This document shows, in pieces, positions 1 through 7,745 of a stretch of DNA of 64,000 nucleotides. Source of the DNA: Hyphomicrobiales bacterium (GTDB lineage: Bacteria > Pseudomonadota > Alphaproteobacteria > Rhodospirillales > JACKKN01). Position 1 is the first letter of the stretch. Each line of letters opens with the position of its first letter. The position numbers and the translations under genes are program-made. The notes beneath the pieces were generated by a model that did not search any database, was not told the origin of the DNA, and saw nothing but the letters and a program-made list of their open reading frames with translations. The stretch is taken from contig JACKKN010000007.1 of NCBI GenBank assembly GCA_024236415.1, forward strand, positions 1-64,000. The letters run 5' to 3'.

Positions 1-296
1 TGGCCGCCATCCGCGGCCACGCCGGCGTGGCCCTGGGCAACGTGGTCGGCAGCAACATGTTCAACCTGCTGGTGGTCATCGGCGCCGTCGGCCTGGCGAC
101 CCCCCTGTCGGTGCCGCAGCAGATCGTGCGCTTCGATTTGTGGATATTGCTGCTTGTGACGGCGGTGGTGGTGCCCTATCTCTCGGGCATGCGCAACCTG
201 GGGCGGGTCGACGGCGCCGTGATGATCGCCTGCTATGGCCTGTACGTGGCGGTGCAGATCATCGGCGTCGGCAACGTCCTGCCCATCGTGAAATGA
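1..296 (+). CDS. Calcium/sodium antiporter, C-terminal part
   Basis: This is the 3' end of a gene that begins before the window; the reading frame is open from base 3 to the TGA at 294-296. The sequence contains GNVVGSNMFNLL, the second-repeat GNxxGSNxxN signature of the CaCA (cation/Ca2+ exchanger) family, followed by hydrophobic stretches that would be the last membrane helices. Members swap Ca2+ for Na+ or H+ across the inner membrane. The missing N-terminal half should carry the matching first repeat. The family call is firm; the transported ion is inferred from the family. Confidence 0.8.
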   Translation, partial: AAIRGHAGVALGNVVGSNMFNLLVVIGAVGLATPLSVPQQIVRFDLWILLLVTAVVVPYLSGMRNLGRVDGAVMIACYGLYVAVQIIGVGNVLPIVK

Positions 297-343
297 CGGC
301 GCGCCCGCTGCGGGCCGCCAAGCCATAGGCCAGTCCTCCGCCC

Positions 344-1114
344 ATGCCCCGCGATCCCCAGAAAACGGTCCTCATCACCGGCGCGGCGCGCCGCATCGGC
401 GCCACCGTCGCCCGGGCCATGGCCGCCGACGGCTGGGCCGTGGCCGTCCACCACCACCGCTCGACCGCCGAGGCCGAGGCCCTGGCCGAGTCCATCCGCG
501 CCGGCGGCGGTGCCGCCGCGGCGCTGGCCGCCGACCTGGCCGACGAGGCCCAGGTCGCCACCCTGGTGCCCCGCGCGGCGGCGGCCCTGGGCCCTGTCAC
601 CTGCCTGGTCAACAATGCCTCGGTGTTCGAGGAGGACGCGGTGGACACCGCGACCCGGGAATCCTGGGACCGGCACATGGAAACGAACCTCAGGGCGCCC
701 TTTGTCCTGATTCAGTCGCTCCAGAAACAGTTGCCCGCGGACACGGTCGGTAACGTCATCAACATCATCGACCAGCGGGTTTGGAACCTGACGCCGCATT
801 TCACCAGCTACACCCTCAGCAAGGCCGGGCTGTGGACCCTGACCCGGACCCTGGCCCTGGCGCTGGCGCCGCGCATCCGCGTCAACGGGATCGGACCCGG
901 GCCGACCCTGCCCAGTCCGCGCCAGTCCGGGGCCGAGTTCGAGGCGCAGTGGCGGGCCATGCCCCTGGGCCGGCCGGTGGCGCCGGAGGAGATCGCGGCC
1001 GCGGTGCGTTTCATCCTTGACGCGCCCAGCCTGACAGGGCAGATGATCGCCTTGGACAGCGGTCAGCACCTGGGCTGGTCCCAGGCGGGGGAAGACGGCG
1101 GCGCCAGGGAATAG
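344..1114 (+). CDS. SDR-family oxidoreductase, pteridine reductase-like (FolM type)
   Basis: A 256-residue short-chain dehydrogenase. The Rossmann nucleotide-binding motif TGAARRIG lies at residues 12-19, NNAS follows in the middle of the chain, and the catalytic YTLSK (YxxxK) comes after it. The Arg in the glycine motif suggests NADPH preference and is typical of pteridine reductase/FolM members. The gene ends 12 bp before folB, so a role in dihydrofolate or dihydromonapterin reduction is inferred from context. A general SDR of unknown substrate is the alternative. Confidence 0.75.
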   Translation: MPRDPQKTVLITGAARRIGATVARAMAADGWAVAVHHHRSTAEAEALAESIRAGGGAAAALAADLADEAQVATLVPRAAAALGPVTCLVNNASVFEEDAVDTATRESWDRHMETNLRAPFVLIQSLQKQLPADTVGNVINIIDQRVWNLTPHFTSYTLSKAGLWTLTRTLALALAPRIRVNGIGPGPTLPSPRQSGAEFEAQWRAMPLGRPVAPEEIAAAVRFILDAPSLTGQMIALDSGQHLGWSQAGEDGGARE

Positions 1115-1126
1115 GGAGGAGGGAAG

Positions 1127-1546
1127 ATGACGGCAAGTCACGTCCGGGTGGTGCAAACGCTGCCCATCGCCGACGCCAAGAACGCCGTGCGCCACGTGTT
1201 CGTGCGCGACCTGGTTCTGGACGGGGCCGTCGGCGTCCACGACCACGAACGCGGCCGGCTGCAGAAGGTGCGCATCAACTTGGACCTGGCCGTGCGCGAG
1301 GCCGACGCCCACCTGAACGACGACATCGCCAACGTGGTCTGCTACGAGGTACTGACCAACAACGTGCGGGCCATCGTCGGCCGCGGCCACGTCAACCTTG
1401 TGGAGACCCTGGCCGAGGACATCGCCGCCATGTGCCTGGAGGACCCCCGGGTGCGGTCGGTGCGGGTCCGTGTCGAGAAGCTGGAGGTGTTCGAGGACGC
1501 CGCCAGCGTCGGCGTCGAGATCGAGCGGTCGAGCCCCCTTCTCTGA
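1127..1546 (+). CDS. folB: Dihydroneopterin aldolase
   Basis: A 139-residue protein of the FolB family, which converts 7,8-dihydroneopterin to 6-hydroxymethyl-dihydropterin and glycolaldehyde in folate synthesis. The early stretch FVRDLVLDGAVGVHDHER matches the FolB N-terminus (GxxxxxGxxxxER region). NLVETLAEDIAAMCL carries the conserved Glu and the helix that follows. The C-terminal VRVEKLEVFEDAASVGVEI fits the last strands. A short N-terminal extension of about 20 residues precedes the family core. The gene is co-directional with the SDR upstream, and a good Shine-Dalgarno (aggaggga) precedes the ATG. Confidence 0.88.
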   Translation: MTASHVRVVQTLPIADAKNAVRHVFVRDLVLDGAVGVHDHERGRLQKVRINLDLAVREADAHLNDDIANVVCYEVLTNNVRAIVGRGHVNLVETLAEDIAAMCLEDPRVRSVRVRVEKLEVFEDAASVGVEIERSSPLL

Positions 1547-1908
1547 CGGTTCTGCTTCCGTAAGTCCCCGCAAGTCTTTAATTTTCAACAGGTCTTGCAA
1601 TCGCCTTGACCTGCGAGTTGTGCACAGGCGAGATTTTGACACCGATTCGCCGCAGTGCGGTCGCGGCTTCATGGGACTGATACAGAACTGACATATTTTG
1701 CATAAAATTTTTCTTGTTTTACAATAGGTTAAATTTATTGCCTATCAATTAGGCAAACACGAGAAAGCCCCGGCTGGGTTCAACGCAACCCCCAAATTGG
1801 GCTTTTTTCAACAAAGTTATCCACACGAATCGTGGATAGAATCCCGGCCCCGGCGCGGCCCCCGGAAACCGGTGCGCGCGCATTGACCTGGGCCGGCCAT
1901 TCGGCATC
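1547..1908. other. Intergenic region upstream of uvrC
   Basis: A 362-bp gene-free stretch. Bases 1690-1756 form an A+T-rich island, unusual in this genome, that ends in a perfect inverted repeat TTGCCTA-N5-TAGGCAA (1738-1756). A terminator-like hairpin follows, then TTATCCACA (1817-1825), a perfect DnaA-box sequence lying in a dyad TATCCAC-N7-GTGGATA (1818-1838). It probably separates the folB transcript from the uvrC promoter. No small gene with a convincing start and codon use was seen here. Confidence 0.5.
1764..1808 (+). terminator. Probable intrinsic terminator after folB
   Basis: An outer stem AAAGCCC/GGGCTTT (1764-1770 with 1799-1805) encloses an inner stem GGGTT/AACCC and is followed by TTTTTT at 1803-1808. 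The geometry fits rho-independent termination of the upstream folB transcript. It is 218 bp past the folB stop, which is rather far. Confidence 0.55.
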
Positions 1909-3888
1909 ATGGAACCCATGACCAAGTCGCCCGAAATCGTGAACCCGCAGGCCGGCGCGGCGGCCGCGGACCCGGACGGACCCGGCGCCGGAAGCGCGGC
2001 CGAGGGGGCCGTCCGCGCCACGTCGGTGGACCAGGGCGTGGCCACCATCCGCTCGTACCTCAGGAGCCTGCGCCACGACCCCGGGGTGTACCGCATGCTG
2101 AACGGGGCCGGCGACGTGCTGTACGTGGGCAAGGCCAAGAGCCTGCGCCGGCGGGTCACCAGCTACACCAACCTGGCGCGCCAGCCGGTGCGCATCCAGC
2201 GCATGGTGGCTGAAACCCGGTCCATGGAATTCGTGACCACCCACACCGAGGCCGAGGCCCTGCTGCTGGAGGCCAACCTGATCAAGCGCTACGCGCCGCG
2301 CTACAACATCCTGCTGCGCGACGACAAGTCGTTCCCCTCGATCCGGGTCACCCATCACGACTTTCCCCAGGTCCTGAAGCACCGCGGCGCGCGCAACAAG
2401 GACGACGAATACTTCGGCCCGTTCGCCTCGGCCTGGGCCGTCAACGAGACCCTGAACGTCTTGCAGCGCGCCTTCCTGTTGCGCACCTGCACCGACGCCA
2501 TCTTCGCCGCCCGCACGCGGCCCTGCCTGCTGTTCCAGATCAAGCGGTGCAGCGCGCCCTGCGTCGGGCGCATCTCGGCCACCGGGTACGCCGACCTGGT
2601 GGACCAGGCACGGGGCTTCCTGGCCGGCGACGACCAGAAGATCCAGCGCCGCCTGGCCGACGAGATGCAGCGCGCCAGCGACGAGCTGCGGTTCGAGGAG
2701 GCCGCCGAGTACCGCGACCGCATCCGCGCCATGGCCCAGGTCCAGGCGCGCCAGGACATCAACTTCGCCCGCATCGGCGACGCCGACGTGGTCGCCGCCC
2801 ACGGCGAGGGCGGGCAGGTCTGCGTCCAGGTCTTCTTCTTCCGCGCCGGGCGCAACTACGGCAACCGGGCCTTCTTCCCGATCCAGACCCGGGATGCGAC
2901 GGTCGAGGAGGTGCTGGAGGCCTTCGTCGGCCAGTTCTACGCCGCCCGCACGCCGCCCGGCACCGTGTTCCTCAGCCACCGCCTGCCCAACCAGGACCTG
3001 GTGGCCGAGGCCCTGGGCGTGCGCGCCGAGCGCAAGGTGGGCCTGAACGTGCCCAAGCGCGGCGACAAGCGCAAGCTGATCGACCACGCCCTGGTCAACG
3101 CCCGCGCCGCCCTGGCGCGCCGCCAGGGCGAGAGTGCGTCGCAGCGCCGCCTGATGGAGGGCATCCAGGACCTGTTCGGCCTGGACGGCCCGCCCGAGCG
3201 GATCGAGGTTTACGACAACAGCCACGTGTCCGGCACCAAGGCCGTGGGGGCCATGGTGGTGGCCGGGCCCGAGGGGCCCATCAAGCAGGCGTACCGCAAG
3301 TTCAACATCAAGGGCGACTTCCCGGCCGAGGGCGGTGACGAGTTCTCGCCCGGCGACGACTACGCCATGATGCGCGAGGTGCTGACCCGGCGGTTCTCCC
3401 GTGCCCTGCGCGAGGACCCGGACCGCACCCGCAACCAGTGGCCCGACCTGGTCCTGATCGACGGCGGGCAGGGCCAGCTCAACGTGGCGCTGGAGGTGTT
3501 CGCCGACCTGGGGGTCGAGGACGTGACCGTGGCCGGCATCGCCAAGGGCCGCGAGCGCAACGCCGGGCGCGAGCGCATCTTCCTGCCGGGCCGCGCGCCC
3601 TTTACCCTGCCCCTGCGCGACCCGGTGCTGTTCTACCTGCAACGCCTGCGCGACGAGGCCCACCGCTTCGCCATCGGCGCCCACCGGGCCAAGCGGGCCA
3701 AGGCCACCACGCGCTCGGTGCTGGACGAGATCCCGGGCATCGGCGCCAAGCGCAAGAAGGCCCTGCTGCACCACTTCGGCTCGGCCCGGGCGGTCGAGCG
3801 GGCCGGGCGGGCGGACCTTGAAAAAGTGGCCGGTATCAATAAATCGTTTGCCAACAAGATATATGATTGGTTCCATCCCGAGGGCTAG
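1909..3888 (+). CDS. uvrC: Excinuclease ABC subunit C
   Basis: A 659-residue UvrC, which makes the 3' and 5' incisions around DNA lesions after UvrA/UvrB loading. An unconserved, low-complexity N-terminal tail of about 45 residues precedes the GIY-YIG nuclease domain (PGVY at 58-61, LYVGKA at 71-76). A Cys-rich linker, the UvrB-interacting UVR motif (LRFEEAAEYRDRI) and the RNase H-like second nuclease (VYDNSH, LVLIDGGQGQ) follow. Tandem helix-hairpin-helix repeats (EIPGIGAKRKKALL) end the protein. Length is slightly above the usual 600-620 because of the tail. No LexA box was seen in the upstream region. pgsA follows 41 bp downstream. Confidence 0.96.
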   Translation: MEPMTKSPEIVNPQAGAAAADPDGPGAGSAAEGAVRATSVDQGVATIRSYLRSLRHDPGVYRMLNGAGDVLYVGKAKSLRRRVTSYTNLARQPVRIQRMVAETRSMEFVTTHTEAEALLLEANLIKRYAPRYNILLRDDKSFPSIRVTHHDFPQVLKHRGARNKDDEYFGPFASAWAVNETLNVLQRAFLLRTCTDAIFAARTRPCLLFQIKRCSAPCVGRISATGYADLVDQARGFLAGDDQKIQRRLADEMQRASDELRFEEAAEYRDRIRAMAQVQARQDINFARIGDADVVAAHGEGGQVCVQVFFFRAGRNYGNRAFFPIQTRDATVEEVLEAFVGQFYAARTPPGTVFLSHRLPNQDLVAEALGVRAERKVGLNVPKRGDKRKLIDHALVNARAALARRQGESASQRRLMEGIQDLFGLDGPPERIEVYDNSHVSGTKAVGAMVVAGPEGPIKQAYRKFNIKGDFPAEGGDEFSPGDDYAMMREVLTRRFSRALREDPDRTRNQWPDLVLIDGGQGQLNVALEVFADLGVEDVTVAGIAKGRERNAGRERIFLPGRAPFTLPLRDPVLFYLQRLRDEAHRFAIGAHRAKRAKATTRSVLDEIPGIGAKRKKALLHHFGSARAVERAGRADLEKVAGINKSFANKIYDWFHPEG

Positions 3889-3929
3889 GGTGGGAAACGC
3901 TCTAGTTTGACCGCCGCCTGCAGCGTGAA

Positions 3930-4523
3930 GTGATGCCGACCAACCTGCCCAACATCCTGACCTATTCGCGGATCGTCGCCATTCCGGTGGTGGTCGGGGC
4001 GTTCTTCGTGGAGGCGCCGCTGGGCAACTGGATCGCCTTCGCGGTCTACACGCTGGCCTGCGTCACCGACTTCTTCGACGGCTACCTGGCCCGCGCCTGG
4101 CACCAGCAATCGGCCCTGGGCCGGTTCCTGGACCCCATCGCCGACAAGCTGCTGGTGGCCAGCGTGCTGCTGTGCCTGGTGGGCATCGACCGGTTCAGCG
4201 GCCTGAACATCCTGCCGGCGGCGGTGATCCTGTGCCGCGAGATCCTGGTCTCCGGCCTGCGCGAATTCCTGGCCGAGGTCCAGGTCGGCCTGCCGGTCAG
4301 CCGCCTGGCCAAATGGAAGACGGGGATCCAGATGGTCGCCCTGGGCTTCCTCATCGTCGGCGGCGCCGGGCCCGACTTCGGCCCCCTGACCACCACCGAG
4401 GTGGGCATCATCGGCCTGTGGGGGGCGGCGGTGCTGACCCTGATCACCGGCTGGGACTACCTGGTCGCCGGGCTGCGTCACCTGAACAACGTCGACCGGT
4501 CGTCGGACTCCGAAAAAAGTTGA
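3930..4523 (+). CDS. pgsA: CDP-diacylglycerol--glycerol-3-phosphate 3-phosphatidyltransferase
   Basis: A 197-residue integral membrane enzyme that makes phosphatidylglycerol-phosphate from CDP-diacylglycerol and glycerol-3-phosphate, the committed step to PG and cardiolipin. The CDP-alcohol phosphotransferase motif DG-x2-AR-x8-G-x3-D-x3-D is visible as DFFDGYLARAW...GRFLDPIADK. Several hydrophobic helices surround it. GTG at 3930 and ATG at 3933 are adjacent possible starts. The uvrC-pgsA pair is common in proteobacteria and is likely one transcript. Confidence 0.92.
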   Translation: MMPTNLPNILTYSRIVAIPVVVGAFFVEAPLGNWIAFAVYTLACVTDFFDGYLARAWHQQSALGRFLDPIADKLLVASVLLCLVGIDRFSGLNILPAAVILCREILVSGLREFLAEVQVGLPVSRLAKWKTGIQMVALGFLIVGGAGPDFGPLTTTEVGIIGLWGAAVLTLITGWDYLVAGLRHLNNVDRSSDSEKS

Positions 4524-4600
4524 AACATGAGCCGGCAGTCCCGATAACACTGTCTGGGCGCCGCGGGCAGAGCGGTGTTCTGCGGCAATAGGCGGTTCCA

Positions 4601-5134
4601 GTGAAGACTTTCGGCCTGGTGGGATGGAGCGGAAGCGGCAAGACCACACTCCTCGTGCGTCTGTTGCCGGAGCTGATCTCGCGCGGCCTCAGCGTCTCGA
4701 CCATGAAGCACACCCACCACCACTTCGACATCGACAAGCCGGGCAAGGACTCCTACGAGCACCGCGCGGCCGGGGCCAAGGAGGTGATGGTCATTTCCAG
4801 CCGCCGCTGGGCCCTGATGCACGAGCTGCGCGGCCAGCCCGAGCCGGACATGGAAGACATGATCCAGCAGATGACCCCCGTGGACCTGCTGCTGATCGAG
4901 GGCTTCAAGAGCCATCGCCACGCCAAGCTGGAGGTGTACCGCCCCTCGGTGGGCAAGCCGCTGCTGTGCGCCTCGGACCCCACCGTGGTGGCGGTGGCCA
5001 GCGACGAGGCCATCCCGGGCCTGGACGTGCCGCGCCTGGACCTGGACGACGTGGCGGCGGTGGCCGACTTCATCGTCGACCAGTGCGGCCTGGCGGCGGC
5101 GGCGGAGGGCGCGGACGCCGATGACGCAGCTTAA
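4601..5134 (+). CDS. mobB: Molybdopterin-guanine dinucleotide biosynthesis adaptor protein
   Basis: A 177-residue P-loop NTPase of the MobB family, which binds GTP and helps MobA attach GMP to molybdopterin. GWSGSGKTT at residues 8-16 is the Walker A loop. KHTHHHFDIDKPGKDSYEHR is the characteristic MobB segment, and LLLIEGFK the Walker B region. The GTG start at 4601 is chosen because it sits just ahead of the conserved KTFGLVGWSG. Its 3' end overlaps moeA by 14 bp, so translation is probably coupled. Confidence 0.93.
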   Translation: MKTFGLVGWSGSGKTTLLVRLLPELISRGLSVSTMKHTHHHFDIDKPGKDSYEHRAAGAKEVMVISSRRWALMHELRGQPEPDMEDMIQQMTPVDLLLIEGFKSHRHAKLEVYRPSVGKPLLCASDPTVVAVASDEAIPGLDVPRLDLDDVAAVADFIVDQCGLAAAAEGADADDAA

Positions 5135-6377
5135 GGACGACTGCTTCGCCTATGGCGACGAGTTGACGCCGCTGGACCGGGCCCTGGACCTGCTGGCCGA
5201 CCGGGTCGGCCGGGTGGTGGGGACCGAGACCGTGCCCCTGGCCGAGGCCCTGTTCCGCACCATCGCCGAGGACGTGGTGGCGCCGCGCGACGTGCCGCCG
5301 CACGACAACTCGGCGGTGGACGGGTACGCCGTGTTCTTCGACGACCTGGACGCCGATGACGAAACCCGCCTGCCGGTGACGGCGCGCATCGCCGCCGGCC
5401 ACCCGCTGGACCGTCCGGCCCGGCGCGGCGAAGCCCTGCGCATTTTCACCGGCGCGCCCCTGCCCCAGGGGCCGGACACGGTGTTCATGCAGGAGGACTG
5501 TGAGGTCGACGGCGACACCGTTGTCCTCAAGCCCGGCATCAAGCGCGGCGCCAACCGCCGCTTCCGCGCCGAGGACGTGCGGGAAGGGGCGGTGATCGTC
5601 GCCGACGGCACCTTCCTGCGGCCGCAGGAGATCGGTGTCGCCGCCTCGGTCGGCCGCCACAGCCTGTGCGTCTACGAACCCCTGCGGGTGGCCGTGTTCT
5701 CCACCGGCGACGAGATCCGCGACCCCTCGGGCGACGCGCCGCCGGGCTGCGTGTTCGACGCCAACCGCTTCACCATCATGGGCCTGTTGAAGGCGCTGGG
5801 CTGCCGGGTGACGGACCTGGGCATTCTGCCCGACGACCTGGACGCCATCCGCGGCGCCCTGGCCGGGGCCGCCGCCGGCCACCACCTGCTGATCACCTCG
5901 GGCGGGGTCAGCCTGGGCGAGGAGGACCACGTGAAGGCCGCCGTGCAGGCCCTGGGCAGCCTGCATTTCTGGCGCGTGGCCATCAAGCCGGGCCGGCCCA
6001 TCGCCCTGGGCCAGGTGGGCGAGACGGCCTTCGTCGGCCTGCCCGGCAACCCGGTCGCGGCCATGGTCACCTTCATGCGCATCGCCCGGCCCATGGTGCT
6101 GATGCTGTCCGGTCGCCGCGACGTGGAGCCCCGGTTCTTCCGCGTCGCCGCCGGGTTCGACTTCCGCAAGAAGAAGGGCCGCCGCGAGTGGCTGCGGGCG
6201 CGGCTGGAGCGCGGGCCGGCCGGCGAGCTGGTGGCGCAACAGCACCCGGCCACGGGATCGGGCGTGCTGACGTCCATGGTCGAATCCGACGGCCTGATCG
6301 AACTGGGCGAGGACACGGGCCCGTTCGAGGCCGGCACCGCCGTGGATTTCCTGCCGTTCAACGAGGTCAGTCAATGA
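5121..6377 (+). CDS. moeA: Molybdopterin molybdenumtransferase
   Basis: A 418-residue MoeA, which inserts molybdate into adenylylated molybdopterin. The N-terminal region has the family's PHDNSAVDGYA and TGAPLPQGPDTV motifs. The MoCF-binding core contains VFSTGDEI, ITSGGVSLGEEDHV and GLPGNPVAAMVTF. The C-terminal beta-barrel domain IV is present, so it looks complete. It overlaps mobB at its start and moaD at its end (ATGA), fitting a tightly packed molybdenum-cofactor operon. Confidence 0.95.
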   Translation: MTQLKDDCFAYGDELTPLDRALDLLADRVGRVVGTETVPLAEALFRTIAEDVVAPRDVPPHDNSAVDGYAVFFDDLDADDETRLPVTARIAAGHPLDRPARRGEALRIFTGAPLPQGPDTVFMQEDCEVDGDTVVLKPGIKRGANRRFRAEDVREGAVIVADGTFLRPQEIGVAASVGRHSLCVYEPLRVAVFSTGDEIRDPSGDAPPGCVFDANRFTIMGLLKALGCRVTDLGILPDDLDAIRGALAGAAAGHHLLITSGGVSLGEEDHVKAAVQALGSLHFWRVAIKPGRPIALGQVGETAFVGLPGNPVAAMVTFMRIARPMVLMLSGRRDVEPRFFRVAAGFDFRKKKGRREWLRARLERGPAGELVAQQHPATGSGVLTSMVESDGLIELGEDTGPFEAGTAVDFLPFNEVSQ

Positions 6378-6625
6378 AGGTCCTGTATTTCGCCTGGCTG
6401 CGCGAGAAGATCGGCACCGCCGAGGAGGACCTGCCGCTGCCGCCCGGGGTCACCGACGTGCAGGGCCTGCTGGACTGGTTGCGCGCGCGCGGCGGCGGCC
6501 ACGCCGAGGCCCTGGCCGACCCCAACCTGGTGCGGGTGGCGGTGAACCAGACCTACGTCGGCGCCGACCATCCCCTGGGCGACGGCGACGAGGTCGCCCT
6601 GTTCCCGCCGGTGACCGGGGGCTGA
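6374..6625 (+). CDS. moaD: Molybdopterin synthase sulfur-carrier subunit
   Basis: An 83-residue ubiquitin-fold protein. It starts LYFAWLREKIG and ends in the essential Gly-Gly (PPVTGG), whose thiocarboxylate delivers sulfur to precursor Z inside molybdopterin synthase. The start at 6374 overlaps the moeA stop (ATGA), giving the normal MoaD length. A longer open frame upstream runs antisense-like through moeA and is not a real extension. It is followed 4 bp later by its partner moaE. Confidence 0.93.
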   Translation: MKVLYFAWLREKIGTAEEDLPLPPGVTDVQGLLDWLRARGGGHAEALADPNLVRVAVNQTYVGADHPLGDGDEVALFPPVTGG

Positions 6626-6629
6626 GCCC

Positions 6630-7091
6630 ATGATCCGCGTGCAGCGGGAGGATTTCGACCCCGGCGCCGAGCTGGCCGCCCTGACCGAGGGTGACCACGG
6701 GGTCGGCGGGGCCTGCGTGTTCGTGGGTCTGGTGCGCGACCTGGCCGGCGAGGGCCGGATTGCGGCCATGACGCTGGAGCACTATCCGGGCATGACCGAG
6801 AAGGAGCTGGCGCGCATCGACGCCGAGGCCCAGGAACGGTGGCCCCTGCGTTCGACCCTCATCATCCACCGCTACGGCCGGCTCGAACCGGGCGAGCGCA
6901 TCGTCTTCGTCGGCACCACGTCGGCCCACCGCCAGGCGGCCTTCGACGCCTGCCAGTTCCTGATCGACTGGCTGAAGACCAAGGCCCCGTTCTGGAAGCT
7001 GGAGGAGACCGCCGAGGGCGAACACTGGGTCGAAGCCAAGGACAGCGACGATGCCGCCGCCGACCGGTGGCAAGGTCAGGGCGGCGGCTAG
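6630..7091 (+). CDS. moaE: Molybdopterin synthase catalytic subunit
   Basis: A 153-residue MoaE, the large subunit that accepts MoaD thiocarboxylate and builds the dithiolene. Conserved segments are GACVFVGLVRD near residue 30, LEHYPGMTEKEL, the nucleotide-like loop HRYGRLEPGE, VGTTSAHR, and the C-terminal LKTKAPFWKLEET with the catalytic Lys. It lies directly behind moaD in the same operon. The family's usual length is about 150, so it is complete. Confidence 0.95.
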   Translation: MIRVQREDFDPGAELAALTEGDHGVGGACVFVGLVRDLAGEGRIAAMTLEHYPGMTEKELARIDAEAQERWPLRSTLIIHRYGRLEPGERIVFVGTTSAHRQAAFDACQFLIDWLKTKAPFWKLEETAEGEHWVEAKDSDDAAADRWQGQGGG

Positions 7092-7094
7092 GCG

Positions 7095-7745
7095 GTGATC
7101 GACGGCGCGTTCATCGACGGCTGCGAGGCCGTCTTTTTTGATTTCGACGGGGTGCTGGTCGAATCCATCGCCATCAAGGTCGAGGCCTTCCGCCGGCTGT
7201 ACGACGAGTTCGGGCCCGACGTGGTGGCGCGGGTCCTGGCCCACCACAAGGAGCACGAAGGCATCTCGCGCCTGGAGAAGATCCGCCACTGCCACCGCGA
7301 GTTCCTGGGCGTCACCCTGTCCGACGACGAGGTCACCGCCTGGGGGCGGCGCTATGCCGCCATGGTCGAGGAGGGGGTGGTGGCCTGCGACCCGGTGCCC
7401 GGCGCCGTCGACCTGCTGCAACGGCACCGTGGCCGGCGGCCCCTGTTCGTGGTCTCGGGCACGCCCGAGGACGAGCTGCGGCGCATCGTCGACAAGCGGG
7501 GCATGGCCCCCTATTTCACCGACGTGCGCGGGTCGCCGCCGCGCAAGACGCCCATCGTCCGCGACCTGCTGGCGCACCATGGGCTGGACCCGGCCCGCTG
7601 CCTGTTCATGGGCGACGCCATGGCCGACCACCGCGCCGCCATGGACACCGGCATGCCCTTCCTGGGCCGGGTCGCGGCCGGCGCCGACAACCCCTTTCCC
7701 CCGGGCACCGAAACCATTTCCGACCTGCGCCGCCTATTGCCATGA
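7095..7745 (+). CDS. HAD-family hydrolase (phosphoglycolate phosphatase-like)
   Basis: A 216-residue haloacid-dehalogenase-superfamily phosphatase. Motif I is DFDGVLVES (residues 16-24, catalytic Asp pair DxD). A helical cap follows, then VVSGTP (motif II), a Lys before PIVRDLL (motif III) and FMGDAMADHRAA (motif IV). Substrate cannot be read from sequence; the nearest well-known types are phosphoglycolate or sugar-phosphate phosphatases. The GTG start lies 3 bp after moaE, suggesting co-transcription. Its end overlaps by 12 bp the convergent membrane gene downstream. Confidence 0.82.
   Translation: MIDGAFIDGCEAVFFDFDGVLVESIAIKVEAFRRLYDEFGPDVVARVLAHHKEHEGISRLEKIRHCHREFLGVTLSDDEVTAWGRRYAAMVEEGVVACDPVPGAVDLLQRHRGRRPLFVVSGTPEDELRRIVDKRGMAPYFTDVRGSPPRKTPIVRDLLAHHGLDPARCLFMGDAMADHRAAMDTGMPFLGRVAAGADNPFPPGTETISDLRRLLP

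Noticed and set aside
1817..1825. Perfect DnaA-box sequence TTATCCACA as part of a replication origin
   Set aside because: Only one perfect box, in a small dyad; no dnaA, parAB, hemE or AT-rich unwinding array nearby. Kept only as a note in the intergenic entry.
1780..3876. Long minus-strand open frame (698 codons) opposite uvrC
   Set aside because: High G+C makes long antisense frames; composition is low-complexity His/Gly/Gln/Ala and no family motif is seen, whereas uvrC on the plus strand is complete.
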